Shown here in pieces: positions 35,284 to 44,695 of a stretch of 64,000 nt of DNA. The stretch's first letter is position 1. The number at the start of each line of letters is the position of its first letter. A model generated the notes under the pieces. That model was not told the origin of the DNA. It saw only the letters and a program-made list of their open reading frames with translations, and searched no databases. The stretch is from Haloarcula vallismortis ATCC 29715 (GTDB lineage Archaea > Halobacteriota > Halobacteria > Halobacteriales > Haloarculaceae), in NCBI RefSeq assembly GCF_000337775.1, contig NZ_AOLQ01000065.1:62001-126000 (forward strand), read 5' to 3'. The position numbers and the translations under genes were made by a program.

Positions 35284-35562
35284 ATGGCAGAATTCACCTT
35301 CCTCGAAGTGCATCTCGACGGTGCGGAGTTTGCTGCGAATGCGCCGTTCAGCGCCAGTGACGATGCAGACGAATCAGACAGCAAGTCGCGGTGGTCGCGG
35401 ACGGATAGAGCGAGCGACGAAACGGACGCCGAAGGCGGCAGTGGCCCCAGTGTCGGTCGCCTCGCGCTTGTCGGACTCGGTGTTGTCGTCGCTGTCGCGC
35501 TCATTTTGCGCCTGTATCTCGGCGGGTCCGGAGACGCTGACGACAGCGATGTCGACCTGTAG
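35284..35562 (+). CDS. Small protein with one transmembrane helix
   Basis: A 92-residue protein. Residues 1-58 are acidic and polar (MAEFTFLEVHLDGAEFAANAPF, then Asp/Ser-rich); residues 58-80 form a single helix (RLALVGLGVVVAVALILRLYL); the tail is short and acidic. It is conserved-looking but of unknown function. It is divergent from the M42 peptidase and precedes the zinc metalloprotease by 84 bases. Confidence 0.7.
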   Translation: MAEFTFLEVHLDGAEFAANAPFSASDDADESDSKSRWSRTDRASDETDAEGGSGPSVGRLALVGLGVVVAVALILRLYLGGSGDADDSDVDL

Positions 35563-35646
35563 CGGCTAGGCCACGCCTCCGAACCGAACGCGGGTCGTCG
35601 GTTTCACAGGGAGAAGGCCTATTTTCTCCCGCCACATTTCAGACGT

Positions 35647-36597
35647 ATGGGATTATACCACAGTGTGCAGGCTGTCGCCGGCGCGACCGGCGACGGCCCC
35701 ATCGACTGGAGTGCTGTCGCCGACGCCGCAAAGGGCGCCACCGATACAGGTGACCTCACCGTCGAGACGCCCGAACGCGACGGCTACGCGACCGACGTTC
35801 GGGACGCGAGAGACCGCGTCCGAGAGGTCGGTGAACTCGCGTTTGATCTGCCCGAAACTGTCGAAATCCAGAACCGCCACCACTGGATCGACGCCAACGT
35901 CGCTACGTTCAGTCGCGTGATGGAGCCGATTGAACAGCAGGCCGAGTACATGCCCGGCATCGCCCGCGTCGTCAACACCGGCTCGATGGCTGTTGCACTG
36001 TCGTTCCTCGGCAATAACGTTCTTGGCCAGTACGACCCCGTCTTGCTCGCGGACAACGACGCCCACGCGCTGTACTTCGTCCGCCCCAATATCAACCGGG
36101 TCGCCGACCAGTTGAACGCCGAGCGGGACCGATTCCGCCGCTGGATCGCGTTCCACGAGGTCACCCACGCAGCGGAGTTCGGCGCGGCCCCGTGGCTGTC
36201 CGACCACCTCGAAACAGCGATGGAAGACGCCATCGACAACCTCACCGACGGCAATATCGACCGGGCGACACTCGGCGAACTCGACACGACGATGACCGCC
36301 GTCGAGGGGTACGCGGAACTGCTGATGGACCGCGCCTTCGACGACGAGTACGACGACCTGCGACGGAAAGTCGATCAGCGCCGACAGGGACGTGGCCCCA
36401 TCGCGTCGCTCATGCGCCGGCTGCTCGGTCTCGGGATGAAACGACAGCAGTACGAACGCGGAAAAGCGTTTTTCGACACAGTCGCAGATGCCCGCGGCGT
36501 CGCCGCGGCCGGGCGCGTCTGGGACTCACCGGACACCCTCCCCACCGAAGACGAAATAGAGACGCCGACGCTGTGGATTGACCGGGTCGACCCCTGA
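35647..36597 (+). CDS. Zinc-dependent metalloprotease (DUF2342/zincin-like)
   Basis: A 316-residue protein with the zinc-binding motif FHEVTHAAEFGAAPWL (HExxH) and a downstream Glu-containing helix (TTMTAVEGYAELLMDRAF), as in the DUF2342/'coenzyme F420 biosynthesis-associated' zincin family. A semi-hydrophobic segment lies near residues 103-125 (ARVVNTGSMAVALSFLGNNV). No signal peptide is evident, so it is likely cytoplasmic or membrane-associated. The true substrate is unknown and the old F420 link is not proof of function. Confidence 0.85.
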   Translation: MGLYHSVQAVAGATGDGPIDWSAVADAAKGATDTGDLTVETPERDGYATDVRDARDRVREVGELAFDLPETVEIQNRHHWIDANVATFSRVMEPIEQQAEYMPGIARVVNTGSMAVALSFLGNNVLGQYDPVLLADNDAHALYFVRPNINRVADQLNAERDRFRRWIAFHEVTHAAEFGAAPWLSDHLETAMEDAIDNLTDGNIDRATLGELDTTMTAVEGYAELLMDRAFDDEYDDLRRKVDQRRQGRGPIASLMRRLLGLGMKRQQYERGKAFFDTVADARGVAAAGRVWDSPDTLPTEDEIETPTLWIDRVDP

Positions 36598-36646
36598 ATC
36601 AAGACTTCTGAGGCAGCCGTCTTAGCCTGCCAGCTGTATGGCTCGC

Positions 36647-37177
36647 TTACTTGTCCGGTTCTTCGACAGGGGCGTCGATTTTCGCAACGTCAAGGAGGAT
36701 CTCGCTGTTCGATTCGTCGACCGCGACAACCGTCCCGGCGACGACGAGCTTTGAAATCGGTGTTGGTCCGAGGATAACGGCCTGCCCCTCGCTGAAGTCC
36801 TGCACCGAACTCTGGAGGTGGAACCGGGCGCGGCACTTCTCCGGGTCGTGGACGTTGGTGAAGTTGATTTCCTCGACGGTGACGTCGACGCGCTCGTAGT
36901 CGTGGGCGACGACGACGCTCTCGGCCTCGTCGATCTGTTGACGGTCGATCGCGTCGAAGGCCTCGGATGTCGGCTTGTACCCGCCCGTCGGGCCGGGAAT
37001 GCCTTCGACGAGTCCCAGCGAGGTCAGACTCTGCATCTGGTTCCGCACCGTGCCGGGGTTTCGGTCGATCTCTTCCGCGATTGTCTCGCCGGTGACCGCC
37101 TCACCGGTCTGTTGATACCTGTTTACCAGCGTCGTAAGCATCGTTCGCTGGCTGTTGTTCAGATCGATGCTAACCAT
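36647..37177 (-). CDS. Winged-helix regulator with C-terminal ligand-like domain (Rrf2/HrcA-like HTH)
   Basis: A 176-residue protein. Residues 1-75 form a winged helix (SQRTMLTTLVNRYQQTGEAV, GETIAEEIDRNPGTVRNQMQSL, TSLGLVEGIPGPTGGYKPT). Residues 85-170 form a beta-rich domain (VDVTVEEINFTNVHDPEKC, GQAVILGPTPISKLVVAG, SEILLDVAKID). It has no Cys cluster for an Fe-S centre. Haloarchaeal proteins of this type are annotated as Rrf2-like regulators. Its targets are unknown; it lies downstream of the phosphodiesterase gene on the same strand, with a 75-base gap. Confidence 0.8.
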   Translation of the reverse strand: MVSIDLNNSQRTMLTTLVNRYQQTGEAVTGETIAEEIDRNPGTVRNQMQSLTSLGLVEGIPGPTGGYKPTSEAFDAIDRQQIDEAESVVVAHDYERVDVTVEEINFTNVHDPEKCRARFHLQSSVQDFSEGQAVILGPTPISKLVVAGTVVAVDESNSEILLDVAKIDAPVEEPDK

Positions 37178-37252
37178 ACCGGAGTGTATCGGGAGCGGCT
37201 ACTTATCCCATTGGGTTCACTCATTCGACGCCAGTCGCTGACACGGTCGGGG

Positions 37253-38797
37253 CTACTCCATGTACCCCAGTTGCTTCAGGCGGTCCTCAACGGCGTCGCC
37301 GTCGTCGCTTCCGACCGCATCCTCGATACTAAGCGGGTCGCGCTCGCCGACGGCGGGGTCCTCGTCGAACACCGGGAGCACCTCGCCGCGCATATCAGTC
37401 GGGACGGGACAGCCGTGGGCGGCCAGCACCGTCGGTGCGATGTCGAGAATGCTGATACGGTCGAGTTCGCCCTGTGGCTCGAAGTCCGGCCCGCTGGCGG
37501 CAAAGATGCCGTACGGCGTGTTCTCGGCCGCCCAGCGGTCGGGACCGCTCTGGATGGTCCCGCCGCCGATGCCGTCGTTGACGTGGACGCCCGGTCGCTG
37601 GTCGACGACGACCTCCGGACCGGCGTCGACGTAGGGGCCGTTGTACACGTCCTCGCCCCGGTACACGTCGGTAAACAGCGGCCCGTGTTCATCCTCGACC
37701 TCGCGCAGATCGGCCATCAACGACTCACGGACCGATTCCACGTCGAACCGGGAGTTGATGTACACCGGCCCCTGGCCGCTCGCGACGACCTTCGTCTGTT
37801 CAAGGTCGATGGCCTCCAGTTTACGGTCCCGCTTGACGCCGTCTTTCTGCGGGACCAGTTGCTGGATGGACTCCGGGACGACGCGAGCAAGCGTATCCAC
37901 CAATCCGGCTCGCTTCGCCACTGCGAGCAGGTTCTCCCGGTCGAGCCCGACCCGGGTGAGCACGGCGTCGACGCTCGTGTCTCGGACCTGATAGCCGTTC
38001 TCGGCCAACCACTCGTTGATGTAGAACTCCGTCTGGGTCGCGTCACAGCCGTGGTCGGACATCAGGACGAGGTTCAGGTCCGTACGGTCGTCGAGCCGGC
38101 CGACCCACTCGTCGACGAGCTGCCACGCGCGCAGGCTCGGCTCGTCGTCCCAGAAGAAGTGATGGAGGACGTTCAGATAGAACAGCGTCACGTGGACGAA
38201 ATCGAGGTCCCGTTCGTCCATGAGCGTTGTCGCGACCTCGAAGCGCTTCTCTAAGAGGTCGAGGATAGCGTCGACCTCCGCGCCACGCTCGTCATTTGAG
38301 GACAGGAGCGGGTCCGGATGGACGCTGTATTTGAACCGGTTTTCGAGTTCCTCCGCCAGCTCCGGCGGCGAGGTGTAGCCAGAACTGATCGAGCGGTACT
38401 CGCCCTCGACGGCGTCCGGGCCGCCGGCGACGACGAGGTCGTCGATGTCCCGCGGGGGGTACATCGTGGGCATATTGATGACGCCGGCCGACTGGCCTTC
38501 GTCGTTGAGATAGTCCCACAGCTCGGCGGTGTCGTAGTCGCCGCCGTTCATCACGTTGATTTCGCCCGCGGCGAGGTCGACGTTCTCGAACCAGAACACG
38601 CCGAATCCGCCGGGGTCTTTCCCCGAGGAGTAGCACTTCCAGTTCGGGAAGGTCACGGGTGGCAGACAGCTCCGCGTCCCCGCCCACGTTCCGGTGTCCC
38701 GCAGCGCGGCCAGATTCGGGAGCTTGCCGGCCTCGATCCACGGGTCGAGCAGTTCCCAGCTCGCTCCGTCGAGGCCAACGACGAGGGTCTTCGTCAT
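37253..38797 (-). CDS. Alkaline-phosphatase-superfamily protein (phosphodiesterase/nucleotide pyrophosphatase type)
   Basis: A 514-residue enzyme-like protein. The start MTKTLVVGLDGASWELLDPW supplies the first metal Asp; the nucleophile Thr is in LPPVTFPNWKCYSSG. LNVLHHFFWDDE and LMSDHGCDATQTEFYINEWL (second metal site, DHG) and NTPYGIFAASGPDFE with ISILDIAPTVLAAHG (final His region) complete the fold. There is no signal peptide, so it is cytoplasmic. Members cleave phosphodiesters or transfer phospho-groups in envelope synthesis; substrate not determinable. Confidence 0.9.
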   Translation of the reverse strand: MTKTLVVGLDGASWELLDPWIEAGKLPNLAALRDTGTWAGTRSCLPPVTFPNWKCYSSGKDPGGFGVFWFENVDLAAGEINVMNGGDYDTAELWDYLNDEGQSAGVINMPTMYPPRDIDDLVVAGGPDAVEGEYRSISSGYTSPPELAEELENRFKYSVHPDPLLSSNDERGAEVDAILDLLEKRFEVATTLMDERDLDFVHVTLFYLNVLHHFFWDDEPSLRAWQLVDEWVGRLDDRTDLNLVLMSDHGCDATQTEFYINEWLAENGYQVRDTSVDAVLTRVGLDRENLLAVAKRAGLVDTLARVVPESIQQLVPQKDGVKRDRKLEAIDLEQTKVVASGQGPVYINSRFDVESVRESLMADLREVEDEHGPLFTDVYRGEDVYNGPYVDAGPEVVVDQRPGVHVNDGIGGGTIQSGPDRWAAENTPYGIFAASGPDFEPQGELDRISILDIAPTVLAAHGCPVPTDMRGEVLPVFDEDPAVGERDPLSIEDAVGSDDGDAVEDRLKQLGYME

Positions 38798-38931
38798 GTT
38801 GAGACGGAGACAGGCGAGTCACTAGTCCCTTTCGCACCCCGTCTGCTGGTGCTGTCCGAGGTGAGTTGCCGACCAGCACCGGACGAAGCGGACAACGCGT
38901 CACTTTTCAGCGCGCCGCTGGAACTGCCAGT

Positions 38932-39357
38932 ATGAGCAACCGGTCGGACATCGCACCGGACACCGTCTCGGTCGAGCTGACCGAGGATGGCATCGTCGTG
39001 GAGTACCTCGACGGTCGGCAGGCGTTCTATCACGGCGTCCCAACGGCGGTCGAAGGGAGTATCCAGACAGCGCCGGGGAAAGACACACACGTCCTGATTA
39101 CCGACAAGACGGAGACGTCAGGTATCCTCGTGTACGTCAACGACCTCCGCACACATGACGATATTCTCGAAGAGACGGGCGTCGGACGTGTCATCCTCGA
39201 CGACGGCGAGGAAGACGAACTGTTCCCGGGAGTTACGGTTCGGGACAATCAGATGCGGACGGAAGTCGAGGTGGACTACGAGGTGACAAACGGCCGCGTG
39301 TTCGTCTTCGAGGAGGATGAACTCGGCGAGCGGAGCTTCGAAATCGTCGAGGCGTGA
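38932..39357 (+). CDS. Conserved haloarchaeal protein, DUF5796-like
   Basis: A 141-residue acidic protein, mostly beta strands (SVELTEDGIVVEYLDGRQAFYHG, HVLITDKTETSGILVYVND, GRVILDDGEEDELFPGV, NGRVFVFEEDELGE). I recall this pattern from a haloarchaea-only family annotated DUF5796; the number is uncertain. The ATG at 38932 is chosen over upstream codons. It diverges from the phosphodiesterase gene. No function is known to me. Confidence 0.78.
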   Translation: MSNRSDIAPDTVSVELTEDGIVVEYLDGRQAFYHGVPTAVEGSIQTAPGKDTHVLITDKTETSGILVYVNDLRTHDDILEETGVGRVILDDGEEDELFPGVTVRDNQMRTEVEVDYEVTNGRVFVFEEDELGERSFEIVEA

Positions 39358-39396
39358 TGCCTGCGTGAGGCGGACGTGACCGCGGAACGAGGACCG

Positions 39397-39531
39397 TTAC
39401 TGGATGTAGGACGGGTCTTCGTCGTCACAGTTCTCCTCGTGCTGACGCGCGTCGCTCTGGTCGTCGAACATCAGGCCACAGGTCTCGCACTTGTACCACG
39501 TGACCTCGTCTCGCTCGGTTTGGACAACCAT
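39397..39531 (-). CDS. 44-residue C2H2 zinc-finger microprotein
   Basis: A 44-residue protein starting MVVQTERDEVTWYKCETCGL. It has one C2H2-like finger: Cys-x2-Cys in YKCETCGLMF and, 14-19 residues later, His and Cys in DARQHEENCDDE. The frame extends upstream but that part is antisense to the start of the Cdc48-like gene. It diverges from that gene (85-base gap). Such single-finger microproteins are common in haloarchaea and mostly uncharacterised. Confidence 0.78.
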   Translation of the reverse strand: MVVQTERDEVTWYKCETCGLMFDDQSDARQHEENCDDEDPSYIQ

Positions 39532-39616
39532 ACCAGAGATTCCGACGGCCGCCCGTATATTATTTTCCCGCAACACAACGGGAACCCTCAAGGAAGTTCG
39601 ATTGCAAGAAAGCGCC

Positions 39617-41737
39617 ATGAGCGGGTCCACTGACGCCGGTATCGAACTCACCGTCGAGGGTGCGAACAAGCGCGACGCCGGGCGCGGTATCGCACGGTTG
39701 CCAGACTCGGCACGCAGCGAGCTACGTGTTTTGAGTGGCTCACCTGTTATCATTGAGGGTGAGGATAAGACGGTAGTGAAGGTCTGGCCAGATGACGACG
39801 ACGACGGCTCGTTCGTCCGCATTGATTCAGACACCCGAGCGAACGCCGGCGTCAACATCGGCGACACGGTGACAGTGACCAGCGGGACAGTCTCCGAAGC
39901 CACTGAAATAGCCATCCAGCCGGTCGAACCGATGCCGGGCAGCGAGGATTACGAGCGCCTGGCCAGAAAGCGGCTAGTCGACCAGATTATCCAGGCCGAC
40001 GAGCGGACGCACATCGAGGGACTGGGGACGTTCCTCGTCCGCAAAACGTCTCCGTCAGGACCGGTTCGGGTCACCAGCGAGACGGCAGTGACTGTGCTGC
40101 CCGGCCTCGACGGCGGCAGCGATACGGGTCAGTCGCCATCCGATGAGGCAACAGCGGCGAACAAACCGGCCGCCGAGACTGAGTCCGGGGTGAGCTACGA
40201 GGACATCGGCGGCCTCGACGAGGAACTGGACCGCATCCGCGAGATGATAGAGATGCCCCTCTCGGAACCCGAGGAGTTCCGCCGTCTGGGTATCGACCCG
40301 CCAAGCGGCGTGTTGCTCCACGGCCCGCCCGGGACGGGGAAAACCCTCATCGCCCGTGCCGTCGCCAACGAAGTTGACGCCTACTTTGACACCATCTCCG
40401 GCCCCGAAATCGTCTCGAAGTACAAAGGCGAAAGCGAGGAACGCCTGCGCGAGGCCTTCGAGAAGGCTGAGGCCAATGCCCCGGCTATCCTGTTCGTCGA
40501 CGAGATCGACTCCATCGCCGGCTCTCGCGACGAGGACGCCGACATGGAGAACCGGGTCGTCGCCCAGTTGCTCACGCTGATGGACGGCCTCGAAGACCGC
40601 GGCCGGGTCGTCGTCATTGGGGCGACGAACCGCGTCGACGCCATCGACCCGGCGTTGCGCCGTGGCGGCCGCTTCGACCGCGAAATCGAGATCGGCGTCC
40701 CCGGCGAGAACGGCCGTCGCGAGATTATGGATGTCCACACGCGGGACATGCCGCTGCACGAGGACGTGAATCTGGACCGCATCGCCGCACAGACCCACGG
40801 GTTCGTCGGGGCCGACCTCGCGTCGCTGACCACCGAAGCCGCGATGGCCGCGCTCCGGGCCGACCGCGACGACGGCGACGTCCACGGCGACGATTTCGAA
40901 AGCGCGCTCGCGACGGTCGACCCCAGCGCGATGCGGGAATACGTCGCCGAGTCGCCGAGCGCGACCTTCGACGACGTGGGTGGGCTGTCCGATGTCAAAC
41001 AGACGCTGACCGAGACCATCGAGTGGCCGCTGTCGTACGGTGAGTTGTTCACCGCGACCAACACCGACCCGCCGAGTGGCATCTTGCTGTACGGGCCTCC
41101 GGGGACCGGCAAAACCCTGCTCGCTCGGGCCGTCGCCGGCGAGAGCGACGTGAACTTCATCCACGTCGCCGGTCCCGAAATCATGGACCGCTACGTCGGC
41201 GAGAGCGAGGAAGCCGTCCGGGAACTGTTCGAGCGCGCCCGACAGACTGCCCCGAGTATCATCTTCCTCGACGAGATCGACGCCATCGCCAGCCACCGCG
41301 GGCAGGGCAACGAGGTCACCGAGCGCGTCGTCTCGCAACTGCTCGCCGAACTGGACGGCATCACCGAGAACCCCAATCTGGTCGTGCTGGCCGCGACCAA
41401 CCGCCGGGACATGATCGACGACGCGCTGTTGCGGCCGGGCCGTCTCGAACAGCACGTCGAAGTGCCGAACCCCGACCACCAAGCCCGCGAAGAGATTCTG
41501 GCCGTCCACACCGAGGGGAAACCGCTCGCGGAGACGGTCGCTATCGAGGACCTCGCCGAAGAGACTGACGGCTTCTCCGGTGCAGAGCTTGAGGCCGTCG
41601 TCCGGGAAGCGTCGATGCTAGCGATCCGAGAGGTCGCGTCTGCCTACGGCCCGGAAGAGGCGACAGAGAACGCCAGCGAAGTGGAGATTACCCCCGAACA
41701 CTTCCGGGAAGCGCTGGCGCGGGAACGGACGCGGTAG
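39617..41737 (+). CDS. Second Cdc48-family AAA ATPase
   Basis: A 706-residue double AAA ATPase paralogous to CdcH. The N domain is present ([22 protein letters not shown]). D1 has [30 protein letters not shown] and [21 protein letters not shown]2 has [30 protein letters not shown] and [20 protein letters not shown]. The ATG at 39617 is chosen because the longer frame overlaps the divergent zinc-finger gene. The N domain to D1 linker is shorter and more polar than in CdcH, and the C-terminal acidic tail is missing, so partner choice may differ. Confidence 0.93.
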   Translation: MSGSTDAGIELTVEGANKRDAGRGIARLPDSARSELRVLSGSPVIIEGEDKTVVKVWPDDDDDGSFVRIDSDTRANAGVNIGDTVTVTSGTVSEATEIAIQPVEPMPGSEDYERLARKRLVDQIIQADERTHIEGLGTFLVRKTSPSGPVRVTSETAVTVLPGLDGGSDTGQSPSDEATAANKPAAETESGVSYEDIGGLDEELDRIREMIEMPLSEPEEFRRLGIDPPSGVLLHGPPGTGKTLIARAVANEVDAYFDTISGPEIVSKYKGESEERLREAFEKAEANAPAILFVDEIDSIAGSRDEDADMENRVVAQLLTLMDGLEDRGRVVVIGATNRVDAIDPALRRGGRFDREIEIGVPGENGRREIMDVHTRDMPLHEDVNLDRIAAQTHGFVGADLASLTTEAAMAALRADRDDGDVHGDDFESALATVDPSAMREYVAESPSATFDDVGGLSDVKQTLTETIEWPLSYGELFTATNTDPPSGILLYGPPGTGKTLLARAVAGESDVNFIHVAGPEIMDRYVGESEEAVRELFERARQTAPSIIFLDEIDAIASHRGQGNEVTERVVSQLLAELDGITENPNLVVLAATNRRDMIDDALLRPGRLEQHVEVPNPDHQAREEILAVHTEGKPLAETVAIEDLAEETDGFSGAELEAVVREASMLAIREVASAYGPEEATENASEVEITPEHFREALARERTR

Positions 41738-41852
41738 CTCGCAGTGCCCGCTGCGTATCGTCGTCGCAGTATCTTCTGAGTGAACGTTCTAGATCGGTAG
41801 TATCTGAAAGGCGAGGAGAGGCGAAAGGGTCGACTCCGGGATAGGAGTGAAA

Positions 41853-41870
41853 AGGCTGTCCGGACAGCCT
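41853..41870. repeat. Perfect 18-bp palindrome in the gap between Cdc48-like and DUF4349 genes
   Basis: AGGCTGTCCGGACAGCCT is its own reverse complement. It lies in the 264-base gap 41738-42001, which also holds smaller hairpins such as ACTCG-TAG-CGAGT (41956-41968). I see no convincing protein gene in the gap. Confidence 0.5.
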
Positions 41871-41975
41871 TGGCGGACGAGCGACGCCGAGTGGCCGAGC
41901 AGCGAGACGGGCGTTAGCGCCGGCATCGACGTGAAAAGCGCCTTGCCGGCAGCTACTCGTAGCGAGTGCACACGC

Positions 41976-41981
41976 AAAAAA
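41976..41981 (-). terminator. T-run after the DUF4349 gene
   Basis: Six T on the minus strand, 20 bases past the stop codon of the gene ending at 42002. Confidence 0.4.
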
Positions 41982-42001
41982 GGCCCGGTGTCGGGTTCCA
42001 G

Positions 42002-43012
42002 CTACGTCTGGTCATCAGGCGACTCTGTATCCGGTGCCGCAGTGGATTCCCGCTGTGGGTCGTCACTACCATTGCCGCCGCCCTCTGTGCCAGATTCCGA
42101 CCCGCCACGTCGGCCCAGCAGCGGCAGCGACCGATTGCGGAGGAGTCGCCGGCCGCCGACAACTGGGACGGCGAGGGCGACGAGCCACGGCGCGAGACTC
42201 GCGGCAGTCACCAGCAGGCCTCGGGTGAACACGTACACGTCGGTGGCTGACGAGAGGAACGCAGCGACCAGTGACCGTTCGTGGTACGGCACTTGCTGAG
42301 CCGACGGCTCCGGGGCTGGTTCGCGGATTTCGACACGCAACGTCGAATAGGCGACCCGCTGTTCGAGCGAACGCTTCTGGGCTTCGAGACGTTCGATGTC
42401 GCTCTGGACCGACGACAGTTCTTCCTCGATTCGGAGCAACTCCTCGGTGCTGTTTGCCTGCTCGTAGAAGGTCCGCAGCCGGTCGCGGCGCTCCCGGAGG
42501 TTCGTCAGCCGCGCTTCGAGGTCGACCAGTTTGTCGGTCACGTCGTTTGTGGTCGTTTCCTCGGAGCGCACCGTCCCCTGTTTGCTCACCATCGATTGCG
42601 TCGGTTCGTACTCCTCGCTGGGCACTCTGACGACGATATAGCCGGTGTACCACGTCTCGTTGCCGTCGCGGTGGAGTTCGCGGTTCGAGTCGCTCACGTA
42701 CCCACCGGTCGTGCGAGCCCGGGCGGCGATTGCGTCGGCTGTCGTGGAGTAGTTCTCCACCTCGATGACCATCCGCCCGTTGCGAATAATAGCGCGGTCA
42801 GCCGCTGCGTCGCCGGCCTGAATGCTCTCGCCGGCCTCATCGCTTGCCCCGGCGTCCGCTTCGACGGGTTGGCTTGACCCGTCGCCGCCGGACATCTGTG
42901 CGCCGTCACCGCCGCCCTGTGCCTCGCTTGCATCGCCGCTCCCGCCCATGCCAGTACAACCGGCAAGGAGGAGGAGACCGACGACAGCGAGGACCCTGAT
43001 TCGCGAAGCCAT
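42002..43012 (-). CDS. DUF4349 lipoprotein
   Basis: A 336-residue exported lipoprotein. The signal MASRIRVLAVVGLLLLAGCTG ends in an LAGC lipobox. Residues 25-75 are a Gly/Ser/Asp-rich spacer. The DUF4349 domain follows: IIRNGRMVIEVENYSTTADAI, TGGYVSDSNRELHRDG, GYIVVRVPSEEYEP and a coiled coil (residues about 165-225, LVDLEARLTNLRERRDRLRT, IERLEAQKRSLEQRV). RVEIREPAPEPS closes it. A helix near residue 265-290 (ASLAPWLVALAVPVV) and a Gly/Ser tail end the protein. The start at 43012 is set by the signal peptide. DUF4349 is found widely in bacteria and archaea; role unknown. Confidence 0.9.
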   Translation of the reverse strand: MASRIRVLAVVGLLLLAGCTGMGGSGDASEAQGGGDGAQMSGGDGSSQPVEADAGASDEAGESIQAGDAAADRAIIRNGRMVIEVENYSTTADAIAARARTTGGYVSDSNRELHRDGNETWYTGYIVVRVPSEEYEPTQSMVSKQGTVRSEETTTNDVTDKLVDLEARLTNLRERRDRLRTFYEQANSTEELLRIEEELSSVQSDIERLEAQKRSLEQRVAYSTLRVEIREPAPEPSAQQVPYHERSLVAAFLSSATDVYVFTRGLLVTAASLAPWLVALAVPVVGGRRLLRNRSLPLLGRRGGSESGTEGGGNGSDDPQRESTAAPDTESPDDQT

Positions 43013-43090
43013 ACGAGACGTACTCCTCCTGAGAGCGGGATAATGACGGCGAACGCTCAAAAGCCGCTTTTTGTAAAACGACGATTGCAG

Positions 43091-43909
43091 TTATGACCAG
43101 TCCGTCCGGCGGTCCGCGAGCGCCGGGAACTCCTCACGGACCTGATTGACGCGAGCGGGGTCGAGGGTGGCAGTCACCAGCGCCGGGTGGTCGTCGGCGC
43201 TGGCCAGCGTCGTTCCCCACGGGTCGTACACCGTCGACCGACCCAGCAGTTCTGCGTCCTCGAATTCCCCGACGCCGTTCGCTGTGGCGACGTACAGCTG
43301 ATTCTCGACGGCGCGAGCGCGACCGAACAGTTTCCAGTGTTCGACGCGCGGATAGGGCCATGCACTTGGCACGAGCGTCAGCGTTACGCCTTCGTCAACA
43401 AGGTGGCGGTACAGCTCCGGAAACCGGAGGTCGTAGCAAGTGGTAACCCCGACCGTGAAGTCCTCGAAGTCGACAGTCGGAACTGTCTCACCCGGCTCCA
43501 GTAACTGCGATTCTGCAGAATCGTAGCCAAACAGATGGTGCTTTCGGTACACCGCCCGGCGCTCTCCGTCACGGTCAAAGAACACAGCGGTGTTCGCCAG
43601 CCCCTCATCTGTAGGCACGTCGAACCCACTGTCAGCGCTGGTTTCAAGGTCCTCAACGATACTCCCGGCCAGTACCGCCACGTCGTGCTCCGTGGCGACG
43701 CTTCGAATTTGACCGAGTGTCTCACCCGCCAGCCCTTCCGCTTCGCGAGCGTAGCGGTCGAACGCAAAGTAGCCGACGTTGAACAGTTCCGGAAGCACGA
43801 CGAGGTCCGCGCCGTCCGCGGCCGCGTCCCTGATAGCGGTCGTCGCACGGCCGACGTTCTCGGCCACCGAGCCCGACGACACGTCTAGCTGGGCGAGCGT
43901 GAGCCTCAT
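43091..43909 (-). CDS. Carbon-nitrogen hydrolase (nitrilase superfamily, omega-amidase-like)
   Basis: A 272-residue amidase of the nitrilase superfamily. The catalytic triad is visible: Glu in LVVLPELFNVG, Lys in YRKHHLFGYD, Cys in GVTTCYDLRFPEL. The rest (WPYPRVEHWKLFGRARAVENQ, ANGVGEF, STVYDPWGTTLA) fits the family, especially the omega-amidase/Nit group. It overlaps the upstream SRPBCC gene by four bases (43906-43909), so they are coupled. Substrate unknown. Confidence 0.92.
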   Translation of the reverse strand: MRLTLAQLDVSSGSVAENVGRATTAIRDAAADGADLVVLPELFNVGYFAFDRYAREAEGLAGETLGQIRSVATEHDVAVLAGSIVEDLETSADSGFDVPTDEGLANTAVFFDRDGERRAVYRKHHLFGYDSAESQLLEPGETVPTVDFEDFTVGVTTCYDLRFPELYRHLVDEGVTLTLVPSAWPYPRVEHWKLFGRARAVENQLYVATANGVGEFEDAELLGRSTVYDPWGTTLASADDHPALVTATLDPARVNQVREEFPALADRRTDWS

Positions 43910-44337
43910 GCTTCGACTTCGAGGTCGTCCCGCAGCGCCTGTTCGAGGTTCTGCATCTCGTCGTCGAGGTTCCGCTTGAAGAATCGTTCGACGCCCGGCA
44001 GCTTGCCGTCGACGATGAACCGGTTCGTCAGCTTCGTGCCGCCGTCGGCTGTCTCTTCGAGTTCGTGTTCACCTTGGACGGTCATCACCTTCGAACGACC
44101 GATGAAGCGAGCGTACTCCGGGCGACGCTGTTCGACATCTTCAGTTTTCACCGTCATTGTCTGGTTGACCACCGGAATCGGGAGCTCGATCGACCAGTTC
44201 GCGTGCGTGTCGTCGATGATTTCCCAGTCGGTGACGACACTAATTGGCCGAGCCCGTTTATCCGGGTCAGTGATGAATTCCCAGACACGCTCCGGTGTGG
44301 CCGGCACAGTCATCGTTCGTTCGACCCGGACAGTCAT
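43906..44337 (-). CDS. SRPBCC (START-like) family protein
   Basis: A 143-residue helix-grip protein: MTVRVERTMTVPATPERVWEFITDPDKRARP, then long strands (HANWSIELPIPVVNQTMTVKT, SKVMTVQGEHELEETADGGTKLTNRF) and a C-terminal helix (PGVERFFKRNLDDEMQNLEQA). It resembles coenzyme Q-binding or polyketide-cyclase-like small-molecule carriers. The stop overlaps the start of the nitrilase-family gene, suggesting a two-gene operon. The ligand is unknown. Confidence 0.85.
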   Translation of the reverse strand: MTVRVERTMTVPATPERVWEFITDPDKRARPISVVTDWEIIDDTHANWSIELPIPVVNQTMTVKTEDVEQRRPEYARFIGRSKVMTVQGEHELEETADGGTKLTNRFIVDGKLPGVERFFKRNLDDEMQNLEQALRDDLEVEA

Positions 44338-44404
44338 GGGGAATACTGAGAACTACTGTCCGATGAATCCACCGATTATCACAGTGCGCAAAACCCGGCG
44401 GCCG

Positions 44405-44632
44405 CTATCCAGTCGGCGTGACACGCCACGTCGTCGACCGTGCGCGTCCCCACTTCTCGATATCGACTTCGTCGGCCTCCTCAGCTAAGCGTGGGAGTCG
44501 CGCGCCCACTTGCTTCGACGAGAGGCCGAGCTGCTCAGCGATGTTCTTCGCGCGGAAGTAACTCTCCCCACGCGAGACGCTGTCCCGGAGATATTCGAGA
44601 ATGCGTCGGTCTTCCTTGCTGTAATCGGCCAT
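44405..44632 (-). CDS. Small winged-helix protein, DUF7123-like
   Basis: A 75-residue DNA-binding-type protein. Helix-turn-helix: EDRRILEYLRDSVSRGESYF, RAKNIAEQLGLSSKQVGARLPRLAEEA, followed by a wing (DEVDIEKWGRARSTTWRV). I recall this as a strongly conserved haloarchaeal protein (DUF7123); the number is from memory. A regulatory role is likely; targets are unknown. It stands alone between the SRPBCC gene and a small membrane protein. Confidence 0.85.
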   Translation of the reverse strand: MADYSKEDRRILEYLRDSVSRGESYFRAKNIAEQLGLSSKQVGARLPRLAEEADEVDIEKWGRARSTTWRVTPTG

Positions 44633-44695
44633 ACTAGAGAATAGGTCTCAGCGTTTTTAACGGTTCCCTTCACACTCTCGCAGCTGATACCGGTA

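Noticed and set aside
36818-38254. Plus-strand frame of 478 codons over the phosphodiesterase gene
   Set aside because: The minus-strand protein has all superfamily motifs; the plus frame has none and crosses two genes.
41789-41977. Minus-strand 62-codon frame between the Cdc48-like and DUF4349 genes
   Set aside because: Kept only as part of an unexplained gap; composition is low in acidic residues and unlike other proteins here.
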